Assembly: GCF_007655135.1 (NCBI RefSeq)
Contig: NC_045129.1
Location: 23,968,274 to 24,032,273, forward strand
DNA from: Punica granatum
Taxonomy: Eukaryota; Streptophyta; Magnoliopsida; Myrtales; Lythraceae
Direction of reading: 5' to 3'
DNA length: 64,000 bases
A program made the translations under genes and the position numbers. The notes beneath the pieces were generated by a model. It searched no databases. It was not told the origin of the DNA and saw only the letters and a program-made list of their open reading frames with translations. This document shows positions 22,221 through 35,200 of the stretch, one piece after another (positions within the stretch are counted from its first letter, which is position 1; every line of letters begins with the position of its first letter).

Positions 22221-22541
22221 TGCCTACTTGTCATTAAGCTAATCACTCATGAAGCACACATGATCTTGCTAGTTTCTCCCTCTAGAAAATGCTCTCAACT
22301 TCTTAGGAACCAGCAGCAAGCTAAGAACTTCATGATAACCAAGAACCAATCCAAATATCTTTGGAGTTTAGGTCGGGATCCATAGCGGGCACTATTCCGA
22401 CTTATATCCAAAATTCTTCAAACTTCATAGATAACATGTTTCGGACCCAAGGATTCCATTTCTGAACCCAGTTTTTTAGGTTGGAGTCGTTTGCTCATCG
22501 TTTTGGTCGTTTCGGGTGAAGTTGGAGCTCTCGGGTGAACA

Positions 22542-23235
22542 GTGACGCGTCACCAGCGTCACCAGCGTCCGTCACCGAGCGTCACCGAGCGCAACCCGCG
22601 TCCGTCACCGAGCGTCACCGAGCGCAACCTGCGTCCGTCACCGAGCGTCACTGAGCGCAACCCGCGAGCGTCACCAGCGTCTGTCACCGAGCGCAACCCG
22701 CGTCTGTTACCGAGCACCCCAGCGTCCGTCACCAGCGTCACCGAGCGTCGCTGAGCGCCACCCACGTCCGTCACCAACGTCCGTCACCAGCGTCACCGAG
22801 CGCAACCAGCGTCCGTCACCAGTGTCACCGAGCGTCACTGAGTGCCACCCGCGTCCGTCACCGAGTACCCCAGCGTCCGTCACCCAGCGCGTCCGTGCCC
22901 GTCACCAGCGCGTCCGTGCCCGTCACCAGCGCCACCAGCGCTCGTCACCCAGCGCCACCAGCGCTCGTTACCCAGCGCGCCCGTGCTCGTCACCAGCGCG
23001 CCCGTGCCCGTCACCAGCGCGCCCGTGCCCGTCACCAGCGCGCCCGCGCCCGTCACCCAGCGCCACCAGCGCTCGTCACCCAGCGCGCCCGTGCCCGTCA
23101 CCAGCACGCCCATGCCCGTCACCAGCGCGTTGTGCCCGTCACCAGCGCCACCCGCGCCCGTCACCAGCGCCATCAGCGCTCGTCACCAGCGCGTCCGCGC
23201 CCGTCACCACCGCGCCCGTGCACGTCCACCCTTGC
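22542..23235 (+). repeat. GC-rich minisatellite in N0 LTR
   Basis: Short units built on CGTCACCGAGCG and CGTCACCAGCG variants are repeated for about 700 bp, drifting from 'accgagcgcaacc' units on the left to 'gcgcgcccgtgcc' units on the right. All frames are open for long stretches and give Pro/Ser/Arg- or Val/Thr/Ala-rich strings. These are repeat artefacts, not a gene. Confidence 0.9.
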
Positions 23236-26033
23236 ACCCGAATATCCTTTTAAGGGTTCCACTGAGTCACCCGACTCTCAAACACTTCCCCGACTCTTTC
23301 CTCGTATTCCGAGGCTAGGTAAAACATTTTCGACTTAGAGGAGTTAGGGCTTTTTATATTTTTGCATGGCTATGGAGTATTATGGTGTTTCATGCATGTT
23401 TCACTTGCAAGATTTAATTTTCATGCAATTTTATGTCATATTATGCATGTGCACTATCTTATGACTTGCTACCATGTCGGAAAAGGGCTTGGATCATCGT
23501 AAAGAAGACTATCCCGACCCGACTATGGCAAATTAATTCTCGGCTAACTCTCTAAATGAGAGGGTCGAGACTTAAATTGCTCTTTACGGGTTAAGATCGA
23601 TCTCCTTAGCCTATTCAAGTTAGTTTCCGAGTTTGTTTTATCATTATTGCTTGCATGAAGCCGGTGTTATTTTATCCTTTCCTTAATTAACACATTTGTG
23701 AATGTTTGTATGTTTAAATGAGCTAAACAAATCGTGATAACGCCGGCTTTTGTTAAAAAGGAGTGTTATTTATCACGGTTGATGTTTGAGCATGCGAAAA
23801 AATGATTAAACCATGATTAGGAAATCATTTGTGACTCGGATAGAGCCATGAGAACCTTCGGCCACCTTTGATAAGATGAAGCCGAGGGCTTCTTGGCCTT
23901 CCTTGGGTCAAGAATGAGTTCCTTATCTCAAGTTTAATTCGTTTATCGGATGGTGTAAATTTTTACTTCAATGTCTTTACGATTCCTATGTTAAAGTATC
24001 GTGTAAAGACTCTTTTAAAATTAACGTACATGGATTCATGTATCGAGGATTCATTTAGATCCATTCGGTTATAAGGATATTGTCGGTTATTCAACTGAAT
24101 TATCCTTGATCGTTATGGATTCATTTTGGTCGTCGAATCACGAATCGTTTTCCTAATTAATGCATTCGGCTATAACCCTTAAGCATTAATTCCACAAACG
24201 GGTTAATCGGGACGCTCACATGATTAAACCCACTTCACACTGATAAAGTTTACCCGAATTTGACATTAACTGATAACTCGCGTCGACGAGTCGTCAAAGG
24301 ACGTTGGTGCCCTTTTCAAACTTATCAATTTCAAAACCCGAAACGCGCGGTCCGATGTAGCATGGACGTCTAAAAAGGGCTTCTGTGTCTCAACTTGAGT
24401 TTTTACCTGATTCCAGCTAGCTTAGGTCACGATACAGAAGATCTTTCTAGATCACTTCCGGGCGGATTGACCGGTTCCTTGGCTTTTCCGGGGTTCTTGC
24501 ATAACCCTGGATGATCCAGGGATTTGGTTGACACCGGCTACAGGCCGAGGTGGCCCGCACTGCGATATTTTCCCCTTTTCTGAAACAATTTTCAAATAAA
24601 GGGCAAAATCGTCTTTTCACAATTCAGCGACACCCTTAGGGTTAACATGACAGAAACACTACAGTACGGGATAAGAATGGGCTACCTGTTCAGGTGCAGG
24701 TTCATCTGTATAGCCTTTTTCTTATCTAACTGAAGAGTTTCTATTATCCTAACATAGACTCGGGTAACTAGAACGGTTATCTCTGTCAGAAAACATGCGA
24801 AATGCCGATTAACCTTTCACTCGACCTAACCAAACACTAGATAATGGTTAGGAGGAATTCTAGATTCCAAATCTAGAGTCAAAACACGAGTTTGGTTAAT
24901 TCAGTGGTGATTCAGTGTCACAATACAGAACAATTGTAAAAGCAATCAACACACCTGAGATTTGACTCTCTTTGTCAAGTTCTCAAAACAAAGTCGAATG
25001 CTAAAACGTTGGCACATGTTTGATTGTTTAGCATATGGCATTTGCTTGCAAAAACACCCCTGGGTTAATAATCTATCAATTCACGTAAACACGACAACAA
25101 CAAACACTTTGTCTGTTATTAACATGTTGCGTGTTATTTTTCCGCACCTGTTTGCCATGCGGGTCGAGCCTGATCCCTAGGCCGAATAATATTAGGGTTC
25201 AACGCCCTAATCATCGAGCACAGGGTCCAACACCCTAATCAACACTCACAGGGTCCAACGCCTATTCAGCGAGAGCGTCCATTGAATTTCAGTTCTTCGG
25301 TCTTTTCCCTAAACTCACGGTGAGTTAGAGTGGAATAATAACCGAACGCAAAACGACTGGAATTCGACCCTTTTGTAATTTGTATTTATTGTTTTGAGAG
25401 CATTGTAAGGATTCTATTTGATGCATTTATTCTGTAAGAATTCCAGTCGGTGAGCGAACGGTCCGAGAGTCGAATTAATCGAATCGGTCTAATGCTTGCC
25501 CAGACACAAGTAAATCCAAGATCTCGCGGTTCTGGTTCACGCAGGGATTCAACCTCCATGGTTTGATGAACTGTAACGCAAGATTGTGAACCAATTCCCT
25601 GACATATAGATTTACTTCTCTCCCAGCTTCTCAACCGACATCGTTTGGTTCATCGAATCTCCGGTGTCAAAACGTGCGAGCCGAGTGCAGCTTAATTCAC
25701 GCGGTAAATAATAAAACATGCAAGCCTAGCAAACCAGAGTACCGAAAGGGCGTGCGGGATATAGGCCCGCACGTAACATGAACCCCCGAACACGGACTTT
25801 CTGGTTCCGCACAGACCAATGCCTTAACAACAAACTAGGTGTTCCATACCCCTAGACCCGGGTAACTTATCCGCCCTCGACTGTCGGGTCGTAAAATGAT
25901 AAGTGGCGACTCCTTCTCTCACGCGTGTCCGACGCGCGTCCCCACGGGAAGGTGGACGTTCCGACCAAGCCGCGCGATCCAAAAGCGCGCAATGCGGGCC
26001 CCGACGAGAGTCCACATTCGGGTTCGTACAGCT

Positions 26034-26051
26034 TGGCGACTTCACTGGGGA
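26034..26051 (+). other. Primer-binding site, tRNA-Arg, N0
   Basis: TGGCGACTTCACTGGGGA starts 3 nt after the LTR end. It differs from the expected tRNA-Arg(ACG) complement at two of 18 positions and from the B and N1 sites at one. Confidence 0.8.
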
Positions 26052-26641
26052 CATACTTAGTGGGTTCAGGCTCGATTCGTTTGCTTGCTTGCATGTTCAT
26101 TTACCGCTTCCTGCAATTTTCCGCTTATCTACTTTATGCACCTTTACTTTCTGCACTTGCATTGCATCATTCTAGTGGATTTAGGTACCTCGCCTGAAAT
26201 CCCACGGGCGCCGATTTAGGAAGCTAGGTTAGTCAGAGGTTCCGAGTAAGGGAACAGATCGAGTCGGCTCCGCCACCGAATCGGCCCCCAAAGATCCTCG
26301 CTCAATTTCAAGGAATTGACGCCCTTGAATCGAGAGCCCCCATCCCTAGTTAGTGGTTTTCCCAGTAGAACACTGAAATCATGCATAAACAGGGACCGTC
26401 ATGCTGGACCAAAAATAACCTTCACGCCGCCAACCGACCCAAAAGTTGAGTCTTTGAGTCGGCTCGTAGTTTTTCTTTTAGGCGAGCCTTTGTTGTTTTC
26501 ACTAAAGGAGTGTTGTATAATGTAAAGAACTTGTGCTATAATTTATTTTCTGCACCTGCATGCATATTTTCAAAACAAACTAGGACATTGCATCAGTTTG
26601 TTTATAAACATTAAACCAATATCTTATCCATTTAGGTAAGA
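26052..26641 (+). other. Untranslated leader of N0
   Basis: This is colinear with the B leader and carries the same 'gaagctaggttagtcagagg' block, with no coding frame. It ends in the 'aggtaag' motif directly before ORF1. Confidence 0.7.
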
Positions 26642-28138
26642 ATGGATCGCCCGCGTCCCTGTCCTAGGCTGGATGTCATCATCACACCGTCTACGGACAT
26701 TACTCGCCTTTGGAACATATTCCGCCCAGTAGACCGTGCATTCCTCCGGCTCTTCATAGGAGACTTACCATTACTCGCCGATTCTCCCGTTGATTGGACC
26801 CTACTCAGAACTGCCATTAGTTTTTGGGACACTCAGCGAGCCGTTTTCAGCTTTCATGGGACAGAGTTAGCCCCTACAGTAGAAGAATATGCGACACTTC
26901 TTCAGCTGTCTACACCGATTCACGACATCGTGGTGCCTAACCAGTTTGCCACGATACAGAACAGACTAGCCATCCTTTTAGGTCTCCGCAACGAAGAAGT
27001 TCATTGCGAGCTGCAGTATGGAGGGGAGCACAGCATTAGGACCACATGGCTCATAGATTTCATACAGACCCGTGCTCTGAATGCCACGGGACAGTCTTAT
27101 CAGCGGGGCGCTTGTCACGGGTTTCTTTTGCTCATCTTCGGGACTATGCTATTTCCGTACTCGTCGAACCTCACAGACGGGGCACTTGCTCAGGTCATCC
27201 TCCAAGTGGTAGGAGGCCATAGTTATGTGGAAGCCGTTTTGGCTGAGACCATTCGGTCTCTTGACTATGTACGAGAGAATTGACGGGGCAGGATGAGAGG
27301 ATCCCCACATCTGCTTCAGATTTGGCTTCTAGCACACATTAGACCATTCGGCTTATCCCATCCTTTTTCATGTATCACCGACGAGCGATCACTCATCGCT
27401 CGTTTACTTCATGTGTTTCGACCCTCCGACCGTAACTACACCGACTGGATGCAGTTTATGGAAGAACTCACCCCAGCACAGTTTTTATGGACTACACGTT
27501 GGAATCCTGGCGGTCCCATGATCATGGGATGTCCTTCGATTATAGGACTTCCCTTAATCAGTCATTTAGGGAGCACACTTATCTTTCCATCCCGAGTCAT
27601 CAGACAACTCGGTGGGCTACAAGATATTCCTATAGAAGCAGATCGCACTTCACACCGCTTCAGGTGGGCAAACACCACAATTTCACTCCCGGATAGGATT
27701 CTACGGGTTAGAGAGGTCCGACGCTTATGGAGCACGCGCATCGTCCAGCAACTGTACTTCCCAGAACATCCCACTGACGAGGAGCGAGCTTTCGCAGCTA
27801 CAGCAGCATATGTGATGCAGTTCCATCCATATGGATTCGCACCTGTTCGTCGGCTACGCATGCCACAGATGCTGCCGACATCGCACGCAGACCTTTCAGA
27901 TGCAGAGAGCTCAGTCCAAGGAGTCGTGCGCACAGAGCTGCAGGTTATTAGGGCAGAACGAGATCGTCTTCGCTGTGAGCTAGTGGATATTCGTGCAGAA
28001 CTCACTGATCACAGAGAGCTTCAGAGCGAGTTGGTTCAAACTCGTGCACGCGTAGCCGGCCAAGACAGGGAGATAGCGCGTTTGAACGCTACGCTGGATC
28101 GAGCGCAGGCAAGAGCGCGCAGGATCTCCCACCCTTGA
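26642..28138 (+). pseudogene. ORF1 protein of N0, one in-frame stop
   Basis: This is colinear with B ORF1 over its full length: MDRPRPCPRLDVI, FHGTELAPTVEEYATLLQ, CHGFLLLIFGTMLFPYSSN, VGGHSYVEAVLAETIRSLDYVRE, then WNPGGPMIMGCPSIIGLPLISHLGSTLIF and a C-terminal Arg/Glu/Leu coiled coil ending ARRISHP. A single TGA at 27281-27283 splits it into 213 and 281 residues; the frame is otherwise kept. The TGA could have come from CGA by cytosine deamination. The function is unknown, as for B ORF1. Only this stop and a second one in gag separate N0 from an intact protein set. Confidence 0.88.
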
Positions 28139-28444
28139 GCTCAGTTGCTGAGCGTTTTTGCCTGTACAGAACCCGCGTAGCGCTCACTCAGCTACGGGTC
28201 GTAACAGTTGGCGGTTTAATGTTTATGTTTCCTTTTGAACAGACTGCCTTTGTAAATTATGAAACGTGAATCAAGCTGATGTAATGGCATTAGTGTTTTT
28301 TAAACTCATACATCTCACGCATTTATATATTGTCATTTACATCTCGAAGATGGTTAACACACAACAATTGCACTTATACACTTACACATATATAGGTACT
28401 AACAACTGGCGTCGCATCGATATCCTACTCGGGCACGCGGAAGA
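28139..28444 (+). other. Spacer between ORF1 and gag, N0
   Basis: About 300 bp, AT-rich, matching the B spacer in position. The end carries 'aacaactggcgtcgcatcgatatc', as in B. No gene is seen. Confidence 0.6.
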
Positions 28445-31400
28445 ATGGCCGAAGAGCAACAACCTGTTATCTCGGAGCAAGAGGCGCCACCGATGCCTGC
28501 ACAGTCCATTCCAGAAGACACACGCGTGATATCATCCCCAGCATCTACAGCGTATTCCGGTGCTATTCCAACGCATTTCCCTTCTCCTGCACAGGCGTCA
28601 TCCAATGTTGTCGATCCCGTGCGTTTTGCTGCACTTGAAGGGATCGTTAATCAGTTGGCTGCCAACATGAACACCAATATGACAGAGCTCATGGCTATGC
28701 TTCGGGATCAAAACCGAGCTTCCTCGAGCCACACTCCGCCTCCTGAACGCAGGACAACTGTTCATCGGAATCCGATCGACCCTCCTATTTATGTGACTGA
28801 TAGCGAAGATATGTCTTTTCCAGCAATAACATATGTGCCGACAATCAGCCCAGTCAGTGATCCTATGCCACCACCACCGGCTCCTACATCAGTGCCATTT
28901 CCACCCGCGGCATTCCTATCAACAGAGCCCGCAATGATCACTTTGCCGCCGCTCACCATGCCTACTCAATCTCCAATTTACACCGTTCCACCACCGACGG
29001 TTCCTCCAGTCGCGATCACACAAGTCCCTGCTCCCACTACGGAACCTTTTTCCTTCCAAGCTCCACAAACCCAAATGAGCTTCTCCTACCAAACTCTACC
29101 GCCTCTAAATATTCCTCCCACTGAGCCAGGCACGCCTACTCATGCCGCACCTGCAGTTCTACCGACGAGCATTCCTCCTTAAAATGAACAGGAGAAAAGA
29201 ATGAAGAGAATGGAGGAAACCATTCGAACCCTCCAAGCAGGCACGTCCCGTCCTGACTTCGGTGACAGTGACTGGAATCTCTTTCCGGGCATGTTGTTAC
29301 CCCCTAAGATCAAAATTCCAGATTTTAAGAGGTACGATGGGACCAAAGACCCTCGGCATCATCTCCGTCACTACCATAGCAAAATGCTTTCGTATTGGGA
29401 TTACGAGGAATTTGTCATCCAGACTTTCCAAGACAGTCTTACGGGATCGGCGCTAGATTGGTTTATGACCCTGAAAGCCGGCGACATCCCTACATGGACA
29501 GATCTTTCTCAGAAATTCCTCGACCAATACCGATTCTGTGCAGAAACACCTCCTACTCTTCTTGATCTTAGCATGGCAGAGATGAAAGAAAGTCAAACTT
29601 TCGAAGCATACGCAACGGAATGGAGGGGAAAAGCGGCAAAGCACATACCTCCAATCACTGAGCGTCAGCAAGTTCAACTGTTTCATTCTACGCTCAGAGG
29701 CGCATATTACTCACATCTCTTGGCTCATACTTCCTCTTTCTCAGACCTGATTGAGGCAGGAAAGAAGTTGGATATGGGAGTTAAGCTAGGAAGAATTGAA
29801 GATCCGGCAAGGAAGAAAGACGGAGAGACACCGAAAAAACAAACTGCCGGAACATCCAGAAGAGGCAAAGACGCGACTATTGGCATCGTCAATTCTGGAC
29901 ATCAAGCTCCACTTCCAATGTCGGTGGACTACACTCCTGCATTACCGACTTCTCAGCCATATGCGCATCCCGTGCAGTATGTGCAACCTCATCAAACGCC
30001 GCAAGCTTATTTCTCAACCCCGCCCACTGTTATCCAGTTGCAACCTCCGCAACCGTACCCTCCCGTTCAAGTTCAACAAGCTAGACCCCCGGCTTCGAGA
30101 CCTCCTCAGCCGGCTCAACGTGTCCCAGCTCCTAGAACTCAACAAGACAGTGCTGCTCAACCGCGTTCACGCAAGCAATACACCAATTTACCGGCTCCTC
30201 CCTCTCACATATTCAGACAGCTCCTGGCAGGCGACAAGATCAAAACAGAAGCACCAAATCCCCGTTTCGATCCGTCCATGCAGAACCAGAATCTTCGATG
30301 CGAATTTCATCAGGGTGCTCCTGGTCATACCCTGGACACTTGTTGGAGACTCCGGGATAAAATTCAAGAGATGATTGATGCAAGACAAATCTCCTTTAAT
30401 GAGGTGAAACCGCCGAATGTCCGTGCAAATCCTCTTCCTGATCATGGATCAGGTTCAGGACCTTCTGTGAACATGATTAGCATTGCTGCTATTGAGGAGG
30501 AAGAAGACATGCAAAAGGCCTCAACTCCATTTGCCATTAACTATGCTCCAGTAGAAGTCGCATTCGCTCCCGTCCCGTTCGTTATAGAAGTTCCTGCAAA
30601 GGAGCCTTATCACGATAGTCGAGTTCCCTGGACATATGAGAGCGAGGTTGCCAGTGCAGAACTGGAGATGAGCGCGATGGGAATCACGCGTTCGGGACGG
30701 GTTTATCAGGGTCCAGAGCCTGTTGACAAAGGAAAGGCTCCCGCTACTGAGTTCTCAATCGCTCCAAAAGCCGTGTCATTCTCTACAAAGAAAGTCACCG
30801 ATCAAGAAGCCGAAGATTTCATGAAGGTGATCAAAGCAAGCGAATACAAAGTGGTCGAGCAAATGAGCAAGTCACCAGCTCATATATCGTCGCTCGCATT
30901 GCTTTCAAACTCCGAACCTCATCGGAACGCTTTGCTGAAAGTTCTCACTGCGGCACAAGTCCCGAAAGATACTGCACCGAATAGAATCGAGGAGACGGTG
31001 AATTCTATTTTCTCGAATCAGATTTCCTTTTCGGAAGACGAAATTCCCACGGAAGGACAAGGACACTTGCGGGCATTGCACATAGTTTGCAAGTGCAACA
31101 ACCACATCGTTGGTCGAGTCATGATCGACAACGGCTCTGCTCTTAACGTTTGCCCCGTCTCCACGTTGAAACAGATGAACGTGGATATGAGTCGCATTCG
31201 TACAAGCAAGACCACCGTTCGAGCCTTTGACGGCTCTAAGAGAGTGGTGAACGGCGAAATTGATCTCCTAATCGATGTGGGTCCTTGCTCATTCTCTATT
31301 ACCTTCCAGATCCTGGAAATACCCAATGCTTTTAGTCTCCTACTTGGAAGGCCATGGATTCACGCCGCCGGCGCCGTTCCTTCATCATTGCACCAGAAGT

Positions 31401-32040
31401 TGAAATTCTTTGCCGAAGGCAAACTCATCACTGTCAACGGCGAGGAAGATTACGCAGTCTATAAGGAAACGGCTATCCCTTATATCAGCATTGGAGAAGA
31501 TCAGAATCTTCCCTTCCATTCTTTCGACATGATCTCCGTAATTCGAGACTACGGAGAGGTCAGTCCATCACGAACTGATCGCATGATTGGAAAGGTTCTC
31601 TTGAAGAACAATTATGTCCCTGGAACTGGACTCGGGGCACGTGCACAGGGAATCCTTCGACCGATAGAAATGGAGGAATACCGCAATAGGAGGGGACTCG
31701 GCTTTCGTCCCTCCTGCCATGAGATCATGCAAGCTCGTCGTGGAAAACATCTACACCACCTTGCTGCATATTATGGGAAACTCTATAGGGGCATGCCGGT
31801 TCCACCACTCTCACAGTTTTTTGCAGCACCAACGCAAATCATGGGAGGCACCTCAGAGAACTTGATCACGGAAACAGATGACTTCTCTTCGGATGCAGTT
31901 GAAGCGTTTTTGGCTTTGCCAGCCATATATGCCGTCACTGAGGAGACATCTTCTAAGGTTCATATCCGCCCTGTACAGGAGGATGAGGAGCTTACCAACT
32001 GGACTTCAATTCCGCTCTACTCGGCCATAGTTGCCGATGT
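28445..32040 (+). pseudogene. Gag-protease of N0, one in-frame stop, spliced to pol
   Basis: The frame opens MAEEQQPVISEQ. The Pro-rich first 245 residues end in TAA at 29180-29182. The same frame resumes at once and carries the Gag core (29290-29800; PRHHLRHYHSKML, FQDSLTGSALDWF), a zinc knuckle CEFHQGAPGHTLDTC (30299-30343), the aspartic protease (31100-31470; MIDNGSALNV with Asp codon at 31127, LLLGRPWIH) and a G-patch-like motif (PGTGLGARAQG...RRGLGFRPS, 31619-31710). Unspliced, it would stop at 32042-32044. A GTAAG donor at 32041 instead joins it in frame to pol. Only the one stop prevents a full-length Gag-Pro. Confidence 0.9.
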
Positions 32041-32230
32041 GTAAGACGGTCTTTATACATAATGCTACCTGCATGTCGGCAATGCCATAAGCCACATGAC
32101 AGAAGAGGGGTTTTTGTTATGGCTTGTTAATAGAATCCCTGCATGTTTTTTTGATTTCCTATGCCTAAATTCTCTCTTGCACTCGCTTCTAACACCTTTA
32201 ATTTCTAAAACAATTCACTTTCATGTCCAG
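32041..32230 (+). other. Ogre-type intron between protease and reverse transcriptase (190 bp)
   Basis: The donor is GT/GTAAGA (intron from 32041) and the acceptor is TCATGTCCAG/GCTCC (ends 32230), preceded by a T-rich stretch. Splicing makes codon GTG from 32039-32040 plus 32231 and continues in the pol frame at 32232 (LQSNPNHGY). At 190 bp the intron is not a multiple of three, and retention gives an immediate stop. An intron at this place is a known hallmark of Ogre elements. The boundaries are my reading and have not been tested against transcripts. Confidence 0.8.
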
Positions 32231-35200
32231 GCTCCAATCGAATCCAAATCACGGATATAACGATTCGGATTCACTCGAAACACATCTCGGAAAGTCCCTA
32301 CCCATATACTTCGGGGAAGGACTTGACGAGGACGGTCGCGTGCCCGAGATAGAAGAGAGTTTGCATCGTCTCGAAAACCACCAACTCACTTCCGTCGAGC
32401 CAACCGAAGACATCAACATAGGCAATGCAGAAGAACCACGCACCCTTAGAATCGGAACGGGACTCGACCCTGCACAGAGGGCCCGAATGATCGACTTCTT
32501 GACAGAGTATCAGGAGGTCTTTGCTTGGTCCTACGCCGATATGCCAGGCCTAGACCCCTCAATCGTGAGGCATTTCCTCCCACTCGATACTGAAAGATTC
32601 CCACCCAAATGCCAACACTTGCGACGTCAACGAGCTGACCTTCTCTTATGCATTAAAGAAGAAGTCATCAAGCAAGTAAACGCGGGATTCTTGGAGGTAT
32701 GCAATTACTCTGAATGGGTAGCAAACATTGTTCCAGTGGAGAAGAAAAATGGGAAAGTCAGAGTCTGCATCGACTACCGAGATCTCAATAGGGCTAGCCC
32801 AAAGGATAATTTTCCGCTGCCACACATCGATGTCTTGGTGGACAATACAGCGCGCCACACACAATTCTCCTTCATGGACGGTTTCTCTGGATACAATCAG
32901 ATTCAGATGGCTGAAGAAGACAAAGTCAAGACCACATTCATCACGATGTGGGGTACATTTTGCTACAAGGTCATGCCTTTCGGTCTCAAAAATGCCGGAG
33001 CAACCTATCAACGGGCAATGGTCACTCTCTTTCATGACATGATGCATAAAGAGATCGAGGTCTATGTCGACGACATGATCGCGAAGTCCAAAGAAGGAGA
33101 AGATCATTTGGTTAACCTCAAACGATTGTTCAACCGCCTCAAGAAATACAAACTCCGACTTAACCCAGCAAAATGCACATTTGGTGTCAAGTCAGGGAAA
33201 TTGTTAGGGTTTATAGTTAGTGAGGAAGGCATCAAGGTCGACCCTGACAAAGTTAAAGCGATCATGGAATTGCCCCCTCCATCGACAGTGCGCGAAGTGA
33301 GGAGCTTCTTAGGACGGCTGAATTACATCGCGTGTTTCATTGCAAATTTGACAGATAAGTGCCAACCACTCTTCCGTCTGCTTCGCAAAAATACAGCGGT
33401 CGAATGGGATGATGAGTGTCAGAAAGCTTTTGATACCATCAAGGCATATCTAATTCAGCCGCCGGTGTTAGTTCCACCTTCACCTGATCGTCCTCTCATT
33501 TTGTACCTGACGGTGCGCCGACAATCTATCGGATGCATGTTAGGGCAAAAGGACGAATCCTCTCACGCAGAGCGAACAATTTATTATTTAAGCAAAAAGT
33601 TCACTGAAGGGGAGTCCAACTACCCTGAGATAGAGAAAATGTGTTGCGCACTTGTGTGGGTCATGCAAAGGCTTCGGCAATACACTCTCTACCATACTGT
33701 TCGCCTGCTGTCGAAGACAGATCCTTTGAAATATCTACTTAGCACTCCGTCCTCCATGAGGAATATAGCAAAATGGCGTTGCCAACTGACGGAGTACGAC
33801 ATCGAATATGTGTCGCGCACATCAGTCAAGGGCCAAGCGATAGCAGATCATCTAGCAGAGTTCCCGATTGTCGATGACACACCGATCGACTCTGACTTCC
33901 CAGACGAAAAAATCCTCCAAATGAGTGGTGAGGAGGAAATAACCAGATGGAAGATGTACTTCGATGGTGCAGTCAATTCCACCGGGTCAGGTATTGGCGC
34001 AGTGCTGATATCCCCAGAAGGGCATCATTTCCCTGTTGCAGCGAAGATTGATTTCCCCTGCACCAACAACATAGCCGAATATGAGGCATGTATCCTCGGC
34101 TTGCAGGCGGCAATCGACCTCAAAGTCAAGGAGCTGGAAGTGTTGGGAGATTCCATGCTCACAATCTTTCAGACACTCAAACAGTGGAAGACGAAAGATC
34201 CGAAACTGGTGCCATATCATGAGTACCTTGAAGACTTGACAGAAAACTTCAAGGACATCTCATTTACATACACACCGCGCATGAAGAACCAGTTCGCCGA
34301 TGCACTCGCAACACTCGCTTCCATGGTTAGCATCACAAAAGAGAATCTCATCGAGCCCCTCGAGTTTGAGATTGCTCAGGGTCCTGCCCATTGCGATGTA
34401 ATCGACGCTGTCGACGGCAAACCGTGGTACGCAGACATTAAACACTTGCTACAAACGGGTCAGTTCCCAGCATTCACCGATCGACATGACCGGAGGACTC
34501 TTCGGCGCATTGCAACAAATTTCTTCCTGAGTGGTGAAACCCTTTACCGCCGTTCATTCGATGCCACACTGCTTCCGTGTGTTGATGAGAATGAGGCACA
34601 ACGCCTCATGGAAGAAGTGCACGAGGGAAATTGCGGACCTCACATGAACGGGCTCATGCTAGCAAAGAAGCTCATGCGACTTGGGTATTTCTGGTCCACC
34701 ATGGAGACTGACTGCGTCAAACATGTCAGGCATTGTCACTTGTGTCAAGTTTACGCAAATCAGATCAGAGCACCACCCAACGAGCTGCATCCAATGGCTG
34801 CTCCGTGGCCCTTTTCAATGTGGGGCATGGACGTGATTGGTCCTATTAACCCCAAAGCATCCAATGGGCACTTGTACATATTGGTAGCTATCGATTACTT
34901 CACCAAATGGATCGAAGCTATCACCCTTGCATTGGTCACTGCAAAAACCGTGGCACGCTTCCTCAGACGCGACATTATCGCATGTTACGGGGTCCCTGCG
35001 ACAATTGTGACAGACAACGCCAAGAATTTGAATAATAAGCTCATCGACGAGCTCTATGCACAGTTCAAGATTCTACACCGCAACTCCTCTCCGTATCGTC
35101 CACAAATGAACGGCGCGGCAGAGGCAGCAAACAAGAACACAAAGAAAATCATTGAAAAGATGGCAGTTAATTACAGAGACTGGCACGAGATGCTCCCGTT

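Larger units (their letters stand above)
20610..26030 (+). repeat. 5' LTR of N0 (5421 bp)
   Basis: It starts TGTCAGCACCCCATTTTGG but continues CTCACCATTCC, a different U3 from that of B, N1 and N2. N3 shares this U3. It ends GGGTTCGTACA before GCT and the primer-binding site. A GC-rich minisatellite (22542-23235) sits where N1 and N3 carry about 170-bp tandem modules. The last 2 kb (about 24170-26030) closely match the ends of the N1 and N3 LTRs. Confidence 0.93.

Noticed and set aside
22559..23338. Pro/Ser- or Val/Thr-rich proteins in the N0 LTR
   Set aside because: Several overlapping frames on both strands are open because of the GC-rich minisatellite. None resembles a known protein.
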